Source: Anaerorhabdus sp036636695 (GTDB taxonomy: Bacteria; Bacillota_I; Bacilli_A; Erysipelotrichales; Erysipelotrichaceae). Taken from it: a stretch of DNA of 64,000 nucleotides. Under the pieces are notes generated by a model. The model was not told where the DNA came from and ran no database searches. It saw only the letters and a list, made by a program, of their open reading frames with translations. The position numbers were made by a program, and so were the translations under genes. Shown here in pieces: positions 6,887-15,280 of the stretch. How positions within the stretch are numbered: position 1 is the first letter of the stretch; each line of letters starts with the position of its first letter. The stretch lies in NCBI RefSeq assembly GCF_036636695.1, contig NZ_JAVWNW010000002.1, one strand, 5' to 3'.

Positions 6887-7969
6887 ATGCCTCGATTAGG
6901 AATATCACTTTATCCAGATGTATCAAAAGATATAAAAAGAGATAAGGAGTATATCGATTTAGCAGCAAAATATGGTTATACACGTTTATTTACAAATTTA
7001 TTAAGTGTAGGTAAAGAAGATTTAGAGGTATTTAGAGAATTAAATAAATATGCACACGATAAGGGGTTTGAGGTCATTTTGGATGTCGCTCCAAGTGTAT
7101 TTGAAGAAAATAATTGTTCGTTTAATGATTTAAGTTTTTTTAAAGAATTATATGCTGATGGTATAAGACTCGATGAAGGATTCAATGGTCAAAAAGAAGC
7201 ACATATGACAATGAATCCTGAGCGTTTAAAAATAGAAGTCAATGCATCACAAGATACAGGATATATTGACAATATATTAAGTTATAAGCCTTATAAAGAT
7301 AATTTAATTACATGTCATAATTTCTATCCACAACGATATACTGCATTGAGTTATGAATTATTTATGAAAACATCAAAACAAATCAAAAAGAACAATCTTA
7401 AAGTAGCAGCGTTTGTGACTAGTCAAGTAAAGGATGCTTTTGGACCTTGGCCAGTAAATGATGGATTATGTACCTTAGAGATGCATAGAGATTTACCAAT
7501 TGATTTGCAAGTTAGACATTTATATGCAACGGAAGTTGTTGATGATATACTTGTCGCAAACTGTTATGCAAGTGAAGAAGAACTTGCGTTAATGGCAAAA
7601 ATTCATCCAGGTAAATTGACAATAAAGATAGAACTTCAAGATGAAGTAAGTGAAGTAGAAAAAGAAATTATTTTCAATTATCCACATTTTGTACGTGGCG
7701 ATATGAGTGAATTTATGGCACGCAGTACGATGTGTCGAATTGATTACAAAGATGCAAATATAACTCCAAAGATAACACCTGCAGTATTACACCGCGGTGA
7801 TGTATGTATCCTAAACGAAAAATATGGGCGCTATAAGGGTGAACTTCATATTATTCTAAAAGATATGCCTAATGAAGGTAACATCAATTTAGTTGGGAAA
7901 GTTTTAGAAAAAGAAATGATAATGTTAGAATTCATACAACCATGGAAGCCATTTGCTTTAATCAAGTAG
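6887..7969 (+). CDS. mupG: 6-phospho-N-acetylmuramidase MupG (DUF871)
   Basis: 360 residues, the standard length of the DUF871/MupG family. An N-terminal TIM-barrel (LGISLYPD start, GYTRLFTNLLS, VILDVAPS, ADGIRLDEGF, ITCHNFYPQ, and FGPWPVNDGLCTLEMHR near residue 185) is followed by a small C-terminal cyclophilin-like domain (LHRGDVCILNEKYGRYKGEL). In Staphylococcus aureus MupG cleaves MurNAc-6P-GlcNAc made by a PTS during cell-wall recycling. Here it lies in an operon with a lactose-family PTS instead of MurP, and no MurQ is in the window. Product assignment is good; the substrate in this organism is inferred. Confidence 0.88.
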   Translation: MPRLGISLYPDVSKDIKRDKEYIDLAAKYGYTRLFTNLLSVGKEDLEVFRELNKYAHDKGFEVILDVAPSVFEENNCSFNDLSFFKELYADGIRLDEGFNGQKEAHMTMNPERLKIEVNASQDTGYIDNILSYKPYKDNLITCHNFYPQRYTALSYELFMKTSKQIKKNNLKVAAFVTSQVKDAFGPWPVNDGLCTLEMHRDLPIDLQVRHLYATEVVDDILVANCYASEEELALMAKIHPGKLTIKIELQDEVSEVEKEIIFNYPHFVRGDMSEFMARSTMCRIDYKDANITPKITPAVLHRGDVCILNEKYGRYKGELHIILKDMPNEGNINLVGKVLEKEMIMLEFIQPWKPFALIK

Positions 7970-7990
7970 CAAATAGGCTTTTTGCTATTT
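7967..7990 (+). terminator. Weak terminator after mupG
   Basis: Stem TAGCAAA / TTTGCTA with a 7-base loop, followed by TTTAAAATT. The tail is poor in T, so some read-through into the GntR gene is likely. Confidence 0.5.
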
Positions 7991-8039
7991 AAAATTGATT
8001 TAAAATAAGATATTATTATCGATATAGAAGGGGGTCACT

Positions 8040-8711
8040 ATGGGAATTCCAATTTATCAACAAATCATGGATATCATCCGCGATGAAATAAAAGATCAAG
8101 AACCCAACACGCCTATTCTATCAGAACGAGAATTGGAAAAAAAATACAATGCAAGTCGCATGACTGTTAGAAAAGCGATTGACTTGCTTGTGGAAGAAGG
8201 ATACTTATATCGCGAACAAAATATTGGTACTTTTGTTGCGGATAGTAAACTACATAAAAAAAGCACACAGAAAAAAGTGTTAGATTCTTTTAATACAAAT
8301 TTGGATTATAAAATTATTTACTTTGATGTTAAAGATGAAAATAGAGAAGTAGCTCAAAAACTTGAAATTAGTACTCATGACCAATACGTGCGTATCGTTC
8401 GTTTGAATCTAAAGGAAGGACACCCACAAAGTTTAGACCAAATTTATATTGTTCGTATTATGATTGACGATTCAGTAATGCACAACATTTTAAATATCTT
8501 GGAGTTTAGTGCTAAGGTAGAAACAGGTTCAGTGAATCAAGTGTTTAAACCAATGATAGTTCCAGTTAAATTTGCAAATCTAATGAATGTAAAAATTAAC
8601 ACTCCAATTATTTGTGTTGAAAGTAAGGTAAATACAAAAAATGGACGTGTTTATGCCTATATTGAATCTTATTTAAACCCAAATGAAAAAAGTATAGAAT
8701 TAACTTTATAA
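8040..8711 (+). CDS. GntR family regulator (HutC/UTRA type)
   Basis: 223 residues. N-terminal GntR winged helix (residues about 5-70: IYQQIMDIIRDEI, ILSERELEKKY, RMTVRKAIDLLVEEGYLYR, wing IGTFVAD) and a C-terminal UTRA ligand domain from about residue 85. It follows the PTS/mupG operon, separated by a weak terminator. It is the likely repressor of the operon through the palindrome at 4016-4029, with a sugar phosphate as inducer. Shorter than usual (about 240) and with a divergent UTRA part. Confidence 0.88.
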   Translation: MGIPIYQQIMDIIRDEIKDQEPNTPILSERELEKKYNASRMTVRKAIDLLVEEGYLYREQNIGTFVADSKLHKKSTQKKVLDSFNTNLDYKIIYFDVKDENREVAQKLEISTHDQYVRIVRLNLKEGHPQSLDQIYIVRIMIDDSVMHNILNILEFSAKVETGSVNQVFKPMIVPVKFANLMNVKINTPIICVESKVNTKNGRVYAYIESYLNPNEKSIELTL

Positions 8712-8736
8712 GAAGAAGATTATCTTCTTTTTTTTC
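8711..8736 (+). terminator. Terminator after GntR gene
   Basis: Hairpin AAGAAGA / TCTTCTT with loop TTA and an eight-T tail, starting at the last base of the stop codon. Confidence 0.8.
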
Positions 8737-8782
8737 TTCTTTTTTTAGTTTATAATGTCATGAATGACTATGGGGGTAGGAT

Positions 8783-10108
8783 ATGTTTAGCAAGAAGGAT
8801 CTACAAAGATTAATCATTCCGCTAATCTTTGAACAAATATTAGCAGTATTCATGGGGATGGCAGATACAGTGATGGTAGCCTCATGTTCTGAAGCAGCGG
8901 TGTCGGGAGTTTCATTAATCGATGGTGTGAATTTATTGTTACTTCAAGTCTTTGCAGCACTGGCTACAGGTGGTTCTATTGTAGTTAGTCAATATCTTGG
9001 AAAAAGAGACATTCAAAATGCCAAAAACAGTTCTAAACAATTAGTCTTTGCAACAGTGATTATAGCAATCGTTATTTCGGTAATTTGCATTGTTTTTAGA
9101 ATACAAATTATTTCAACAATTTTTGGAAAGCTCGATCCAGAAGTTTTTACAAGTGCTAGGACATACTTCTTAATTACAGCAATGGGATATCCGTTCATCT
9201 CATTATTTAACGCTGGAGCAGCGCTATTTAGAGCGATAGGGAATGCAAAATTATCACTAAAATGTTCCCTTATGATGAATGGACTAAATGTAATTGGGAA
9301 TGCAATTTTAATTTATGGATTTAATATGGGAGTTGCAGGTGCAGCTATCGCAACGACTACTTCTAATATATTAGGAGCATTCTTCATGATGTATATGATT
9401 ACTCATCAAGATACAGAGGTACGTATTGACTCATTCCGTCACTATCGGTTTGACTTGAAAACAACAGAAAAAATATTCGTAGTTGGGATTCCTTCGGGAT
9501 TAGAAAATGGAATTTTTCAAATAGGTAAATTGCTTACGGCAAGTCTCATAGCTTCTTTTGGAACTGTTTCGATAACAGCCAATGCTATTGGAAATAATAT
9601 ATCAAATTTAGCCTGTATTCCTGAAATGGCAATTGGTTTAGCAATGATTACCGTAGTTGGTCGTTGTGTTGGAGCAAAAGAATATGAACAAGCTCGCTAT
9701 TACACCAAGTATCTAATGAAAATAGCGTTTATTGGAATGCTTATTGTTAATGTTGGAATACTTTGTCTTTCTAGCAATATATTATCAATTTATAATTTGT
9801 CACCCGAAACATTCCAACTAGCTATGGAAATTGTTATTATATACTGTGTTAGTGCAATTTTCCTAGTAGTTCCAGCATTTGGCTTACCAAATGCATTGAG
9901 AGCTGCAGGGGATGTGAAATATACCATGATTACTTCAGTAATTGTTATGTGGTCTTGCCGTATTGGATTAAGTTATCTATTTAGTTTAACTTTTGGGCTG
10001 GGATTAGTTGGAGTATGGTTAGCGATGATTTGTGATTGGGGTGTTCGATCTATTTTCTTTGTTATTAGATTTAAAGGAAATCATTGGTTAACAAAAGCTG
10101 TCATATAA
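8783..10108 (+). CDS. MATE family efflux transporter
   Basis: 441 residues, twelve hydrophobic segments in two related halves, the MATE layout. The first half opens with LIIPLIFEQILAVFMGMADTVM, the usual start of NorM/DinF-like members with Q and D in the first helix, followed by the QVFAALATGGSIVVSQYLGK loop. The second half begins near GIPSGLENGIFQIGK. It probably exports cationic drugs using a Na+ or H+ gradient. A TATAAT at 8751-8756 is a likely -10. Monocistronic. Substrate unknown. Confidence 0.9.
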   Translation: MFSKKDLQRLIIPLIFEQILAVFMGMADTVMVASCSEAAVSGVSLIDGVNLLLLQVFAALATGGSIVVSQYLGKRDIQNAKNSSKQLVFATVIIAIVISVICIVFRIQIISTIFGKLDPEVFTSARTYFLITAMGYPFISLFNAGAALFRAIGNAKLSLKCSLMMNGLNVIGNAILIYGFNMGVAGAAIATTTSNILGAFFMMYMITHQDTEVRIDSFRHYRFDLKTTEKIFVVGIPSGLENGIFQIGKLLTASLIASFGTVSITANAIGNNISNLACIPEMAIGLAMITVVGRCVGAKEYEQARYYTKYLMKIAFIGMLIVNVGILCLSSNILSIYNLSPETFQLAMEIVIIYCVSAIFLVVPAFGLPNALRAAGDVKYTMITSVIVMWSCRIGLSYLFSLTFGLGLVGVWLAMICDWGVRSIFFVIRFKGNHWLTKAVI

Positions 10109-10118
10109 AATGTAAAAA

Positions 10119-10148
10119 TATACCTAGAAAACCGCCATCTATACCTAA
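10119..10148 (+). promoter_or_regulatory. Direct repeats of LytTR spacing upstream of the regulator gene
   Basis: TATACCTAG (10119-10127) and TATACCTAA (10140-10148) share eight bases and are 21 bases apart start to start, the 9+12 geometry of AgrA/ComE-type LytTR binding sites. Read on the other strand (TAGGTATA) they fit the LytTR consensus in most positions. A likely -10 TAATAT follows at 10176-10181, placing the repeats just upstream of the -35 region. Confidence 0.65.
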
Positions 10149-10209
10149 CATCACTTAAACTTTAATACATTATGGTAATATATTCATGCATGTAGTAAAG
10201 GATGATAGT

Positions 10210-10893
10210 ATGAGAAGATTTTTATTATGCGATGATAGTGCTGAGTTTAATTCTTTATTTGTTGAAAGAATTACTCGACTTTATCCTGGTGAAGTAAATA
10301 TTGAAATAGTTTTAAAACCACAAGAGTATGTTGGGGAATATGATTTTGATGCTTATTTTTTGGATATAGAAATGCCTAAAATGAATGGATTTACTTTTGC
10401 AGAAAATATTATTAAAAAGCATAAATATGCATTAATTATTTTTGTTACAGGTCAAAGTCATTTGGTGTATGAAGCATTTGATGTTCATCCATATGATTTT
10501 ATTGTAAAAGATACATCAGATGAAAGATTACAAAAAAAACTTGAACATTTAGAAGCTACGCTAGTTGAGAGAAATACAGCGATAACAGTTAAAAAGGCAG
10601 GAGTTTTGATTCGTGTATTGTTAGATGAAATTATCTATATGCAAAAAATTCATAATGATCTATATATAAAAACAAGAAATCAAGAATACAATGTTCGAAC
10701 ATCAATAAAAGAAATAAATAAAATTTTACCGAAAAGTTTCTTTAAAGTAGATTCAGCGACAATTGTTAATTTAAAATATGTTAAACAATATGAAAAGGGA
10801 TACGTTATTTTGGAAACAGATGAAAAATTAGCGTTAAATGTAAGAGGAAGAAAAGGCTTCAGGGATGCTTTTTTACAATATCGTGATTTCTAG
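10210..10893 (+). CDS. LytTR-type response regulator (AgrA/ComE-like)
   Basis: 227 residues from ATG 10210, which has ribosome site AAAGGATG and gives the usual receiver start RRFLLCDD; an ATG 24 bases upstream adds a non-conserved tail. Receiver domain residues 1-120 with acidic pair DD at 8-9, phospho-acceptor Asp52 in FLDIEMPKMNGF, Thr in IFVTGQ and Lys in IVKDT. The C-terminal LytTR DNA-binding domain follows (VKKAGVLIRVLLDEIIYMQK to the end). It pairs with the GHKL kinase starting 17 bases after its stop. Direct repeats upstream suggest autoregulation. Confidence 0.9.
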   Translation: MRRFLLCDDSAEFNSLFVERITRLYPGEVNIEIVLKPQEYVGEYDFDAYFLDIEMPKMNGFTFAENIIKKHKYALIIFVTGQSHLVYEAFDVHPYDFIVKDTSDERLQKKLEHLEATLVERNTAITVKKAGVLIRVLLDEIIYMQKIHNDLYIKTRNQEYNVRTSIKEINKILPKSFFKVDSATIVNLKYVKQYEKGYVILETDEKLALNVRGRKGFRDAFLQYRDF

Positions 10894-10910
10894 AAAAGAC
10901 GGAGTATGAA

Positions 10911-12206
10911 ATGCATAGAATAGTCTATATTTTGCTTGGTCTAATAGATTCTTTTACTATCTCAGTCATGTGTATCTGTAGTCTAAATTTAAAGAAAGAA
11001 GTAAGTAAAATATTATTGATTATTTTTTTAGGAGTATTACTTTTTACAGAAGTGAATTTATTTGCGATTGTATTTCTTAATCACGGACATACTTTTTATT
11101 TTCTGATGATTACAATGATTGCGTTCTTTAAAATTTTTTCTAAAAATTCAAATGCTGAGATTTTTTTATTTTCAATATTACCATTTACAATTGCTAGTTT
11201 TGTAAACTATATGTCGATTTTTCTGGTTTCATTGTCAATAAATAAAAAGACATATGAAGTTTTTTTTAGCGAAAATTATTTGGATGCAGTATTATTTTTA
11301 AGTAAGTTACTTTTTGTTATTGTGGCATTTTTCATTATTCATGAGAAAAGAAAAGTGAGTGTATTTGATCAAACACAATTAATATTTCTTACGATATTAA
11401 TGATTTTGTCTAATGAAGTATTTATTTATCTTGAACCAGCTATTTATTATGGAATATTTAATACTAAAGCGATGTTTATGGTAATGATTTTAGTTGTTAC
11501 AATGTGCATTGTTATTTTAATAATGGCATATAAGGGACAACTAGAATATCAAGAGAAAATTCAAAAATCATCAATATATGAACAAATGGATCAATTAGAC
11601 TATAAGTATCAAGAAATAAAAGAAAAAGAAGAAATACTATCAGAAATAAGACATGATATAAAAAATAAAAATGCTATATTACGTGAATACATTAATCAAA
11701 ATAATCTGGATTTAGCTTTAAAGTTTTTGGATAATGAACAAGAACTCACTAAAAAATCTATAACAGTCATACAAACAGGTAATCGAATAATAGATAGTGT
11801 AATTAATAGCAAGATGGCAAGAGCGCATAATGCTTTCATTCAAATTGAATTCGCAATAAGACGAATAGATATTTTAGATGAAACAGCGTTTGATATCGCA
11901 ATTATTTTATCTAATATTTTAGATAATGCAATTGAAAACATTTACGAAAATGATCGGCGAATTTCCATTAAGATTCGGCAAACGAAATATTTCTTAGATA
12001 TTGTCGTAGTGAATACGACAGGTATTAATGTTTTAAAAAAGAATCCAATGTTATTCACTACAAAAATGGATAAGAATGATCATGGACTTGGTATTAGAAG
12101 TGTTCGACGATATGTTTCTAAATTGAATGGTACTATTCATTTTTCACAAGAAGGTCATGAATTTAAAAGTTGGGTGAGTATTCCTTGTGAAAACATATTG
12201 GACTAA
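10911..12206 (+). CDS. GHKL sensor histidine kinase (AgrC/VirS-like)
   Basis: 431 residues. Six or so membrane segments over residues 1-205, then a linker helix and the phospho-acceptor His248 in EIRHDIKNKNA, and a HATPase_c_5 (GHKL) domain with N box SNILDNAIENI and G box DHGLGIRSVRRYV. This build is typical of peptide-sensing kinases of quorum sensing or bacteriocin control. No AgrD-like peptide gene or AgrB-like protease is seen nearby. The cognate regulator is the gene immediately upstream. Confidence 0.9.
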   Translation: MHRIVYILLGLIDSFTISVMCICSLNLKKEVSKILLIIFLGVLLFTEVNLFAIVFLNHGHTFYFLMITMIAFFKIFSKNSNAEIFLFSILPFTIASFVNYMSIFLVSLSINKKTYEVFFSENYLDAVLFLSKLLFVIVAFFIIHEKRKVSVFDQTQLIFLTILMILSNEVFIYLEPAIYYGIFNTKAMFMVMILVVTMCIVILIMAYKGQLEYQEKIQKSSIYEQMDQLDYKYQEIKEKEEILSEIRHDIKNKNAILREYINQNNLDLALKFLDNEQELTKKSITVIQTGNRIIDSVINSKMARAHNAFIQIEFAIRRIDILDETAFDIAIILSNILDNAIENIYENDRRISIKIRQTKYFLDIVVVNTTGINVLKKNPMLFTTKMDKNDHGLGIRSVRRYVSKLNGTIHFSQEGHEFKSWVSIPCENILD

Positions 12207-12275
12207 TGACTCTTGTAATGGATGGTAAACAACAGTAGAATGACTTTATAGGAAAAAGTTTCTATTGGGAGAGAT

Positions 12276-13724
12276 ATGGACAGAAAACTAGTTAAAAATT
12301 ATATATTTAGTGTGCTTTATCAATTGCTAAGTATCGTAATGCCACTTATTACAATTCCATATACTACCAGAGTATTGGGATTAGAGTTATTATCGATAAA
12401 TGCAGCAACGTCTGCAATTATCCAAATATTTGTATCATTTGGTTTATTAGGTGTTGCGATTTATGGAAATCGAGAGATTGCAAAAGTAAGAGATGATAAA
12501 AAAGAATGCTCAAAAACATTCTTAGAAATTTTTACAATGCAATGTTTAAGTATGTCGTTGTCTACAATAGCTTTCATTATTTATGCCATTGTTGTTGGGG
12601 ATAAATATATGAATATTCTATTAATACAATCAATTACTTTATTGTCAGTTGCCCTAGATATTACTTGGTTTTTTTATGGAGTTGAGGACTTCAAAAAAGT
12701 AAGTATTCGTAATATGCTTGTCAAAGTAATTGGAGTTATATTGATTTTTAGATTTGTAAAAGGAACCAATGATTTGCCTCTATTTGTATTTCTAAATGTG
12801 ATGGTTGGTATTTGTGGTCAATTGGTTATGTGGATACAAATACATCAATATATAAGTTTTACAAAGTTCACTTTAAAAGATGTTTTAGCGCATGTTAAAC
12901 CCAATATTGCATTATTTGTTCCTCAAATTGCTATAACGATTTATTCTGTCTTAGATATTATGATGTTAAGAATTTTATATTCAGGTGGAATAGATCAAGT
13001 AGGATTATATGAACAAACACAGAAATTTATTAGAATGTTTTTATTCTTTATCACTTCTATTGGTTCAGTTATGTTACCTAGAGTTACAAATACTTTTCAC
13101 AAAGGTGATTTAGAAGGTGTTCAAAAATATCTAAGTAAGACAATTCATCTTTCTTTGTATTTATCGCTACCTATGATTTTTGGTATTTGTGGTATGGTCC
13201 AAAAATTTGTTGACTGGTTTTTTACAAATAAAGATTATGCGCCAGTGGGATTATTGATTCAATTAATGTCACCTATTATTTTATTCATTGCTTTAAGTAA
13301 TGTGTTTGGTACACAATACTTAGTTCCAACAGGAAAAACAAAATTCTATACAATCTCAGTTGTTTCTGGAGCGATAGTCAATTTCTGCGTGAATTTTATT
13401 TCAATACCTACATTAGGAGCTATTGGGGCTATTGCTGGATCAATCTGTGCAGAATTAACAGTCACAATAATTCAATTTATATATACTAGAAAAGACATTA
13501 AAGTAAGACTGAAAGTGACAGAGATTTTGTCTATAATATTTGCTTCAAGTATTATGTTCATTGTGGTTGTTAGTATAGGAACATTATTGAAATCAAATTT
13601 TTTAACTTCAGTTATACAAATTGTACTAGGTGGGATAACATATCTAATTTGTCTATTAGTGATTCGTCCGCCGTTTGTTAAAGAAATGCTAAAACAAATT
13701 AAAGATAGAAAAGTATTTTCTTAA
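12276..13724 (+). CDS. Oligosaccharide flippase family protein (Wzx-like)
   Basis: 482 residues with about fourteen membrane segments, in the polysaccharide transporter (Wzx/RfbX) part of the MOP superfamily. The start NYIFSVLYQLLSIVMPLITI with PYTTRVLG right after it is diagnostic of this family. It probably flips lipid-linked oligosaccharide units across the membrane. It follows the kinase by 69 bases with ribosome site GGGAGAG and may be co-transcribed. No glycosyltransferase is next to it. It overlaps the convergent small gene by 4 bases. Confidence 0.88.
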   Translation: MDRKLVKNYIFSVLYQLLSIVMPLITIPYTTRVLGLELLSINAATSAIIQIFVSFGLLGVAIYGNREIAKVRDDKKECSKTFLEIFTMQCLSMSLSTIAFIIYAIVVGDKYMNILLIQSITLLSVALDITWFFYGVEDFKKVSIRNMLVKVIGVILIFRFVKGTNDLPLFVFLNVMVGICGQLVMWIQIHQYISFTKFTLKDVLAHVKPNIALFVPQIAITIYSVLDIMMLRILYSGGIDQVGLYEQTQKFIRMFLFFITSIGSVMLPRVTNTFHKGDLEGVQKYLSKTIHLSLYLSLPMIFGICGMVQKFVDWFFTNKDYAPVGLLIQLMSPIILFIALSNVFGTQYLVPTGKTKFYTISVVSGAIVNFCVNFISIPTLGAIGAIAGSICAELTVTIIQFIYTRKDIKVRLKVTEILSIIFASSIMFIVVVSIGTLLKSNFLTSVIQIVLGGITYLICLLVIRPPFVKEMLKQIKDRKVFS

Positions 13725-14104
13725 ATTTTAAAAATCCAATCTTCGCTATTAACTACATGACAATCAATTGGCGTGTAGTTATTTATTTTGGAAACGATAT
13801 GGTATCCAAGTAAAGGTTTGAATTCATTAAAGTCATTGATTAAATCATAGTGTTTTCTTAATTCTAAATACTTTGCAAGACTTTCATCATATTTATAAAT
13901 AACACCAACAATTGTATTTTGTGTAGTATCCCAATATAATTTGCAGCCATTTTCAAAAATTATTTTCTCTTGAATTTCTTTTAATGCATCATGCTCAATT
14001 TGAGGGAGTGGATGAGTTAATGCAACTTCTTTAGCATCATTTAAAACACATTCTACAAAAGCAAAAGTCATACCTAAATAGTAAGAGTGCTGATCGTATT
14101 TCAT
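13721..14104 (-). CDS. Hypothetical protein
   Basis: 127 residues, soluble, not recognised. Strong ribosome site AAAAGGAG eight bases before ATG. Predicted mixed alpha/beta: an N-terminal helix with FAFVECVLNDAKEVAL, a middle strand pair (CKLYWDTTQNTIVGVIY) and a C-terminal tail. Convergent with the flippase gene, overlapping at the stops, and divergent from the recombinase. A TATAAT on this strand near 14142 is a likely -10. Confidence 0.7.
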   Translation of the reverse strand: MKYDQHSYYLGMTFAFVECVLNDAKEVALTHPLPQIEHDALKEIQEKIIFENGCKLYWDTTQNTIVGVIYKYDESLAKYLELRKHYDLINDFNEFKPLLGYHIVSKINNYTPIDCHVVNSEDWIFKI

Positions 14105-14208
14105 AGTTAGTCTCCTTTTAATTTTTTAATTTCTATGTATATTATATTAATTTGAAGAAGTCTTGCATAGATACAGTAGAATATTATAGGGAAAGGATAA
14201 TAGGAGAT

Positions 14209-14805
14209 ATGAAAAAGTATGGATATATTCGTGTAAGTTCCAAAGATCAAAAAGAAGATAGACAACTACTTGCGATGGAAGAATTAAAAATAATGAAAAA
14301 AAATATTTTTATAGATAAACAAACTGGAAAAAATTTTAATCGCCCCGCATATAAAAAGTTAATGCGAACAATTCGTGAGGGTGACATTATTTTTGTGCTT
14401 AGTATTGACCGTTTAGGAAGAAACTATGAAGAAATATTACAGCAATGGCGAATCATTACAAAAGATAAGAAAGTGGATATTGTTGTACTTGATATGCCAT
14501 TATTAGACACTCGTGAAAAAGAAAAGGGTTTAACTGGAATATTTATATCGGATTTAGTTTTACAAATTCTTTCTTATGTTGCAGAAACTGAAAGAAACAA
14601 CATTAAAAAAAGACAAGCTGAGGGTATCGCAGCAGCAAGGATTAAAGGTATTCATTTAGGAAGACCTAGAAAAGATATAAACCCTGATTTTAAACGTATT
14701 TATACATTATGGAAAAAGAGAATTATTAGTGGAAGACAAGCGGCAAAAGAGTTGAATATTTCACCATCAACTTTTTATAATTGGGTTGAAAGAGAAATTA
14801 TATGA
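14209..14805 (+). CDS. Serine recombinase of the resolvase/invertase family
   Basis: 198 residues from ATG 14209 (ribosome site AGGAG); an in-frame TTG farther upstream is not conserved. Catalytic Ser10 in YIRVSSKDQ, the DRLGRN arginine motif near residue 66, and the long E helix LSYVAETERNNIKKRQAEG. A short C-terminal helix-turn-helix (SGRQAAKELNISPSTFYNW) binds DNA. This is the compact resolvase/invertase form, not a large integrase. No transposase is near it. It may act on sites close by or be a remnant of a plasmid or transposon. Confidence 0.9.
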   Translation: MKKYGYIRVSSKDQKEDRQLLAMEELKIMKKNIFIDKQTGKNFNRPAYKKLMRTIREGDIIFVLSIDRLGRNYEEILQQWRIITKDKKVDIVVLDMPLLDTREKEKGLTGIFISDLVLQILSYVAETERNNIKKRQAEGIAAARIKGIHLGRPRKDINPDFKRIYTLWKKRIISGRQAAKELNISPSTFYNWVEREII

Positions 14806-14809
14806 AAAA

Positions 14810-14955
14810 AAAGGTAGACTTTTGTAATCACATTCATTAGAATAAAGGAAAGAGTGAAACCCGCATGATTATCCCAAATTATATGAATTATTTTCTTAAA
14901 TTGTTAGATGATAAGACAATGTACTATCGAGAATAAAGGTCTACGTTTCTAATCA
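14810..14955. repeat. Imperfect direct repeats downstream of recombinase gene
   Basis: AAAGGTAGACTTTTGTAATCA at 14810-14830 and AAAGGTCTACGTTTCTAATCA at 14935-14955 match at most positions and are 125 bases apart. The gap between recombinase and the next gene (14806-15009) holds no convincing gene. Such spaced repeats could be recombinase subsites. Confidence 0.4.
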
Positions 14956-15009
14956 TTAAGCAATTTAGTAGTTATGATTAATAGTGATTAAAGAGGGAGA
15001 TGGATTATT

Positions 15010-15246
15010 ATGAAGAATAATTTACATTTGCTTGATTATCTTGCAAAAGAGTGCGATTGCCAATATGTATCAGATTTAAAATTTTCATCTAAACTTAAAG
15101 TTGAGTTAAGAAAATTAATAGATGACGAAAAAAAAGAATTTTCACTTACAAACTGGAATGATTTAATTAGTTATTTAGAAAGTAGCGAACAGAATTTTAC
15201 GTCAATTGAAAAAGCTAAAGAATATGTGCAAAAAAATTTAATCTAA
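15010..15246 (+). CDS. Small hypothetical protein
   Basis: 78 residues, acidic-basic mixed, soluble and mostly helical. Ribosome site GAGGGAGATGG lies well placed before ATG. It begins LHLLDYLAKECDCQYVSDLKF and has no family recognised. The C-terminal half (TNWNDLISYLESSEQNFTS) looks like a helical pair. It is followed at once by a strong bidirectional terminator. Position next to the recombinase hints at accessory origin, but base use does not stand out. Confidence 0.65.
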   Translation: MKNNLHLLDYLAKECDCQYVSDLKFSSKLKVELRKLIDDEKKEFSLTNWNDLISYLESSEQNFTSIEKAKEYVQKNLI

Positions 15247-15280
15247 AAAAATAGAACCTCGTTAATCGAGGTTCTATTTT
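15247..15280. terminator. Bidirectional terminator between small gene and nrdJ
   Basis: Stem AAAAATAGAACCTCG / CGAGGTTCTATTTT with a 4-base loop, A-rich on one side and T-rich on the other. It serves the plus-strand small gene and the reverse-strand nrdJ, whose stop codon touches the stem. Confidence 0.88.

Noticed and set aside
14865..14936. A 23-codon frame between the recombinase and the next small gene
   Set aside because: The nearest ribosome-like site is about 14 bases away and it spans one of the direct repeats. Support is too weak.
14209..15246. A transposon or integrative element
   Set aside because: Only a single resolvase-type recombinase is present; no transposase, terminal inverted repeats or target duplication were found.
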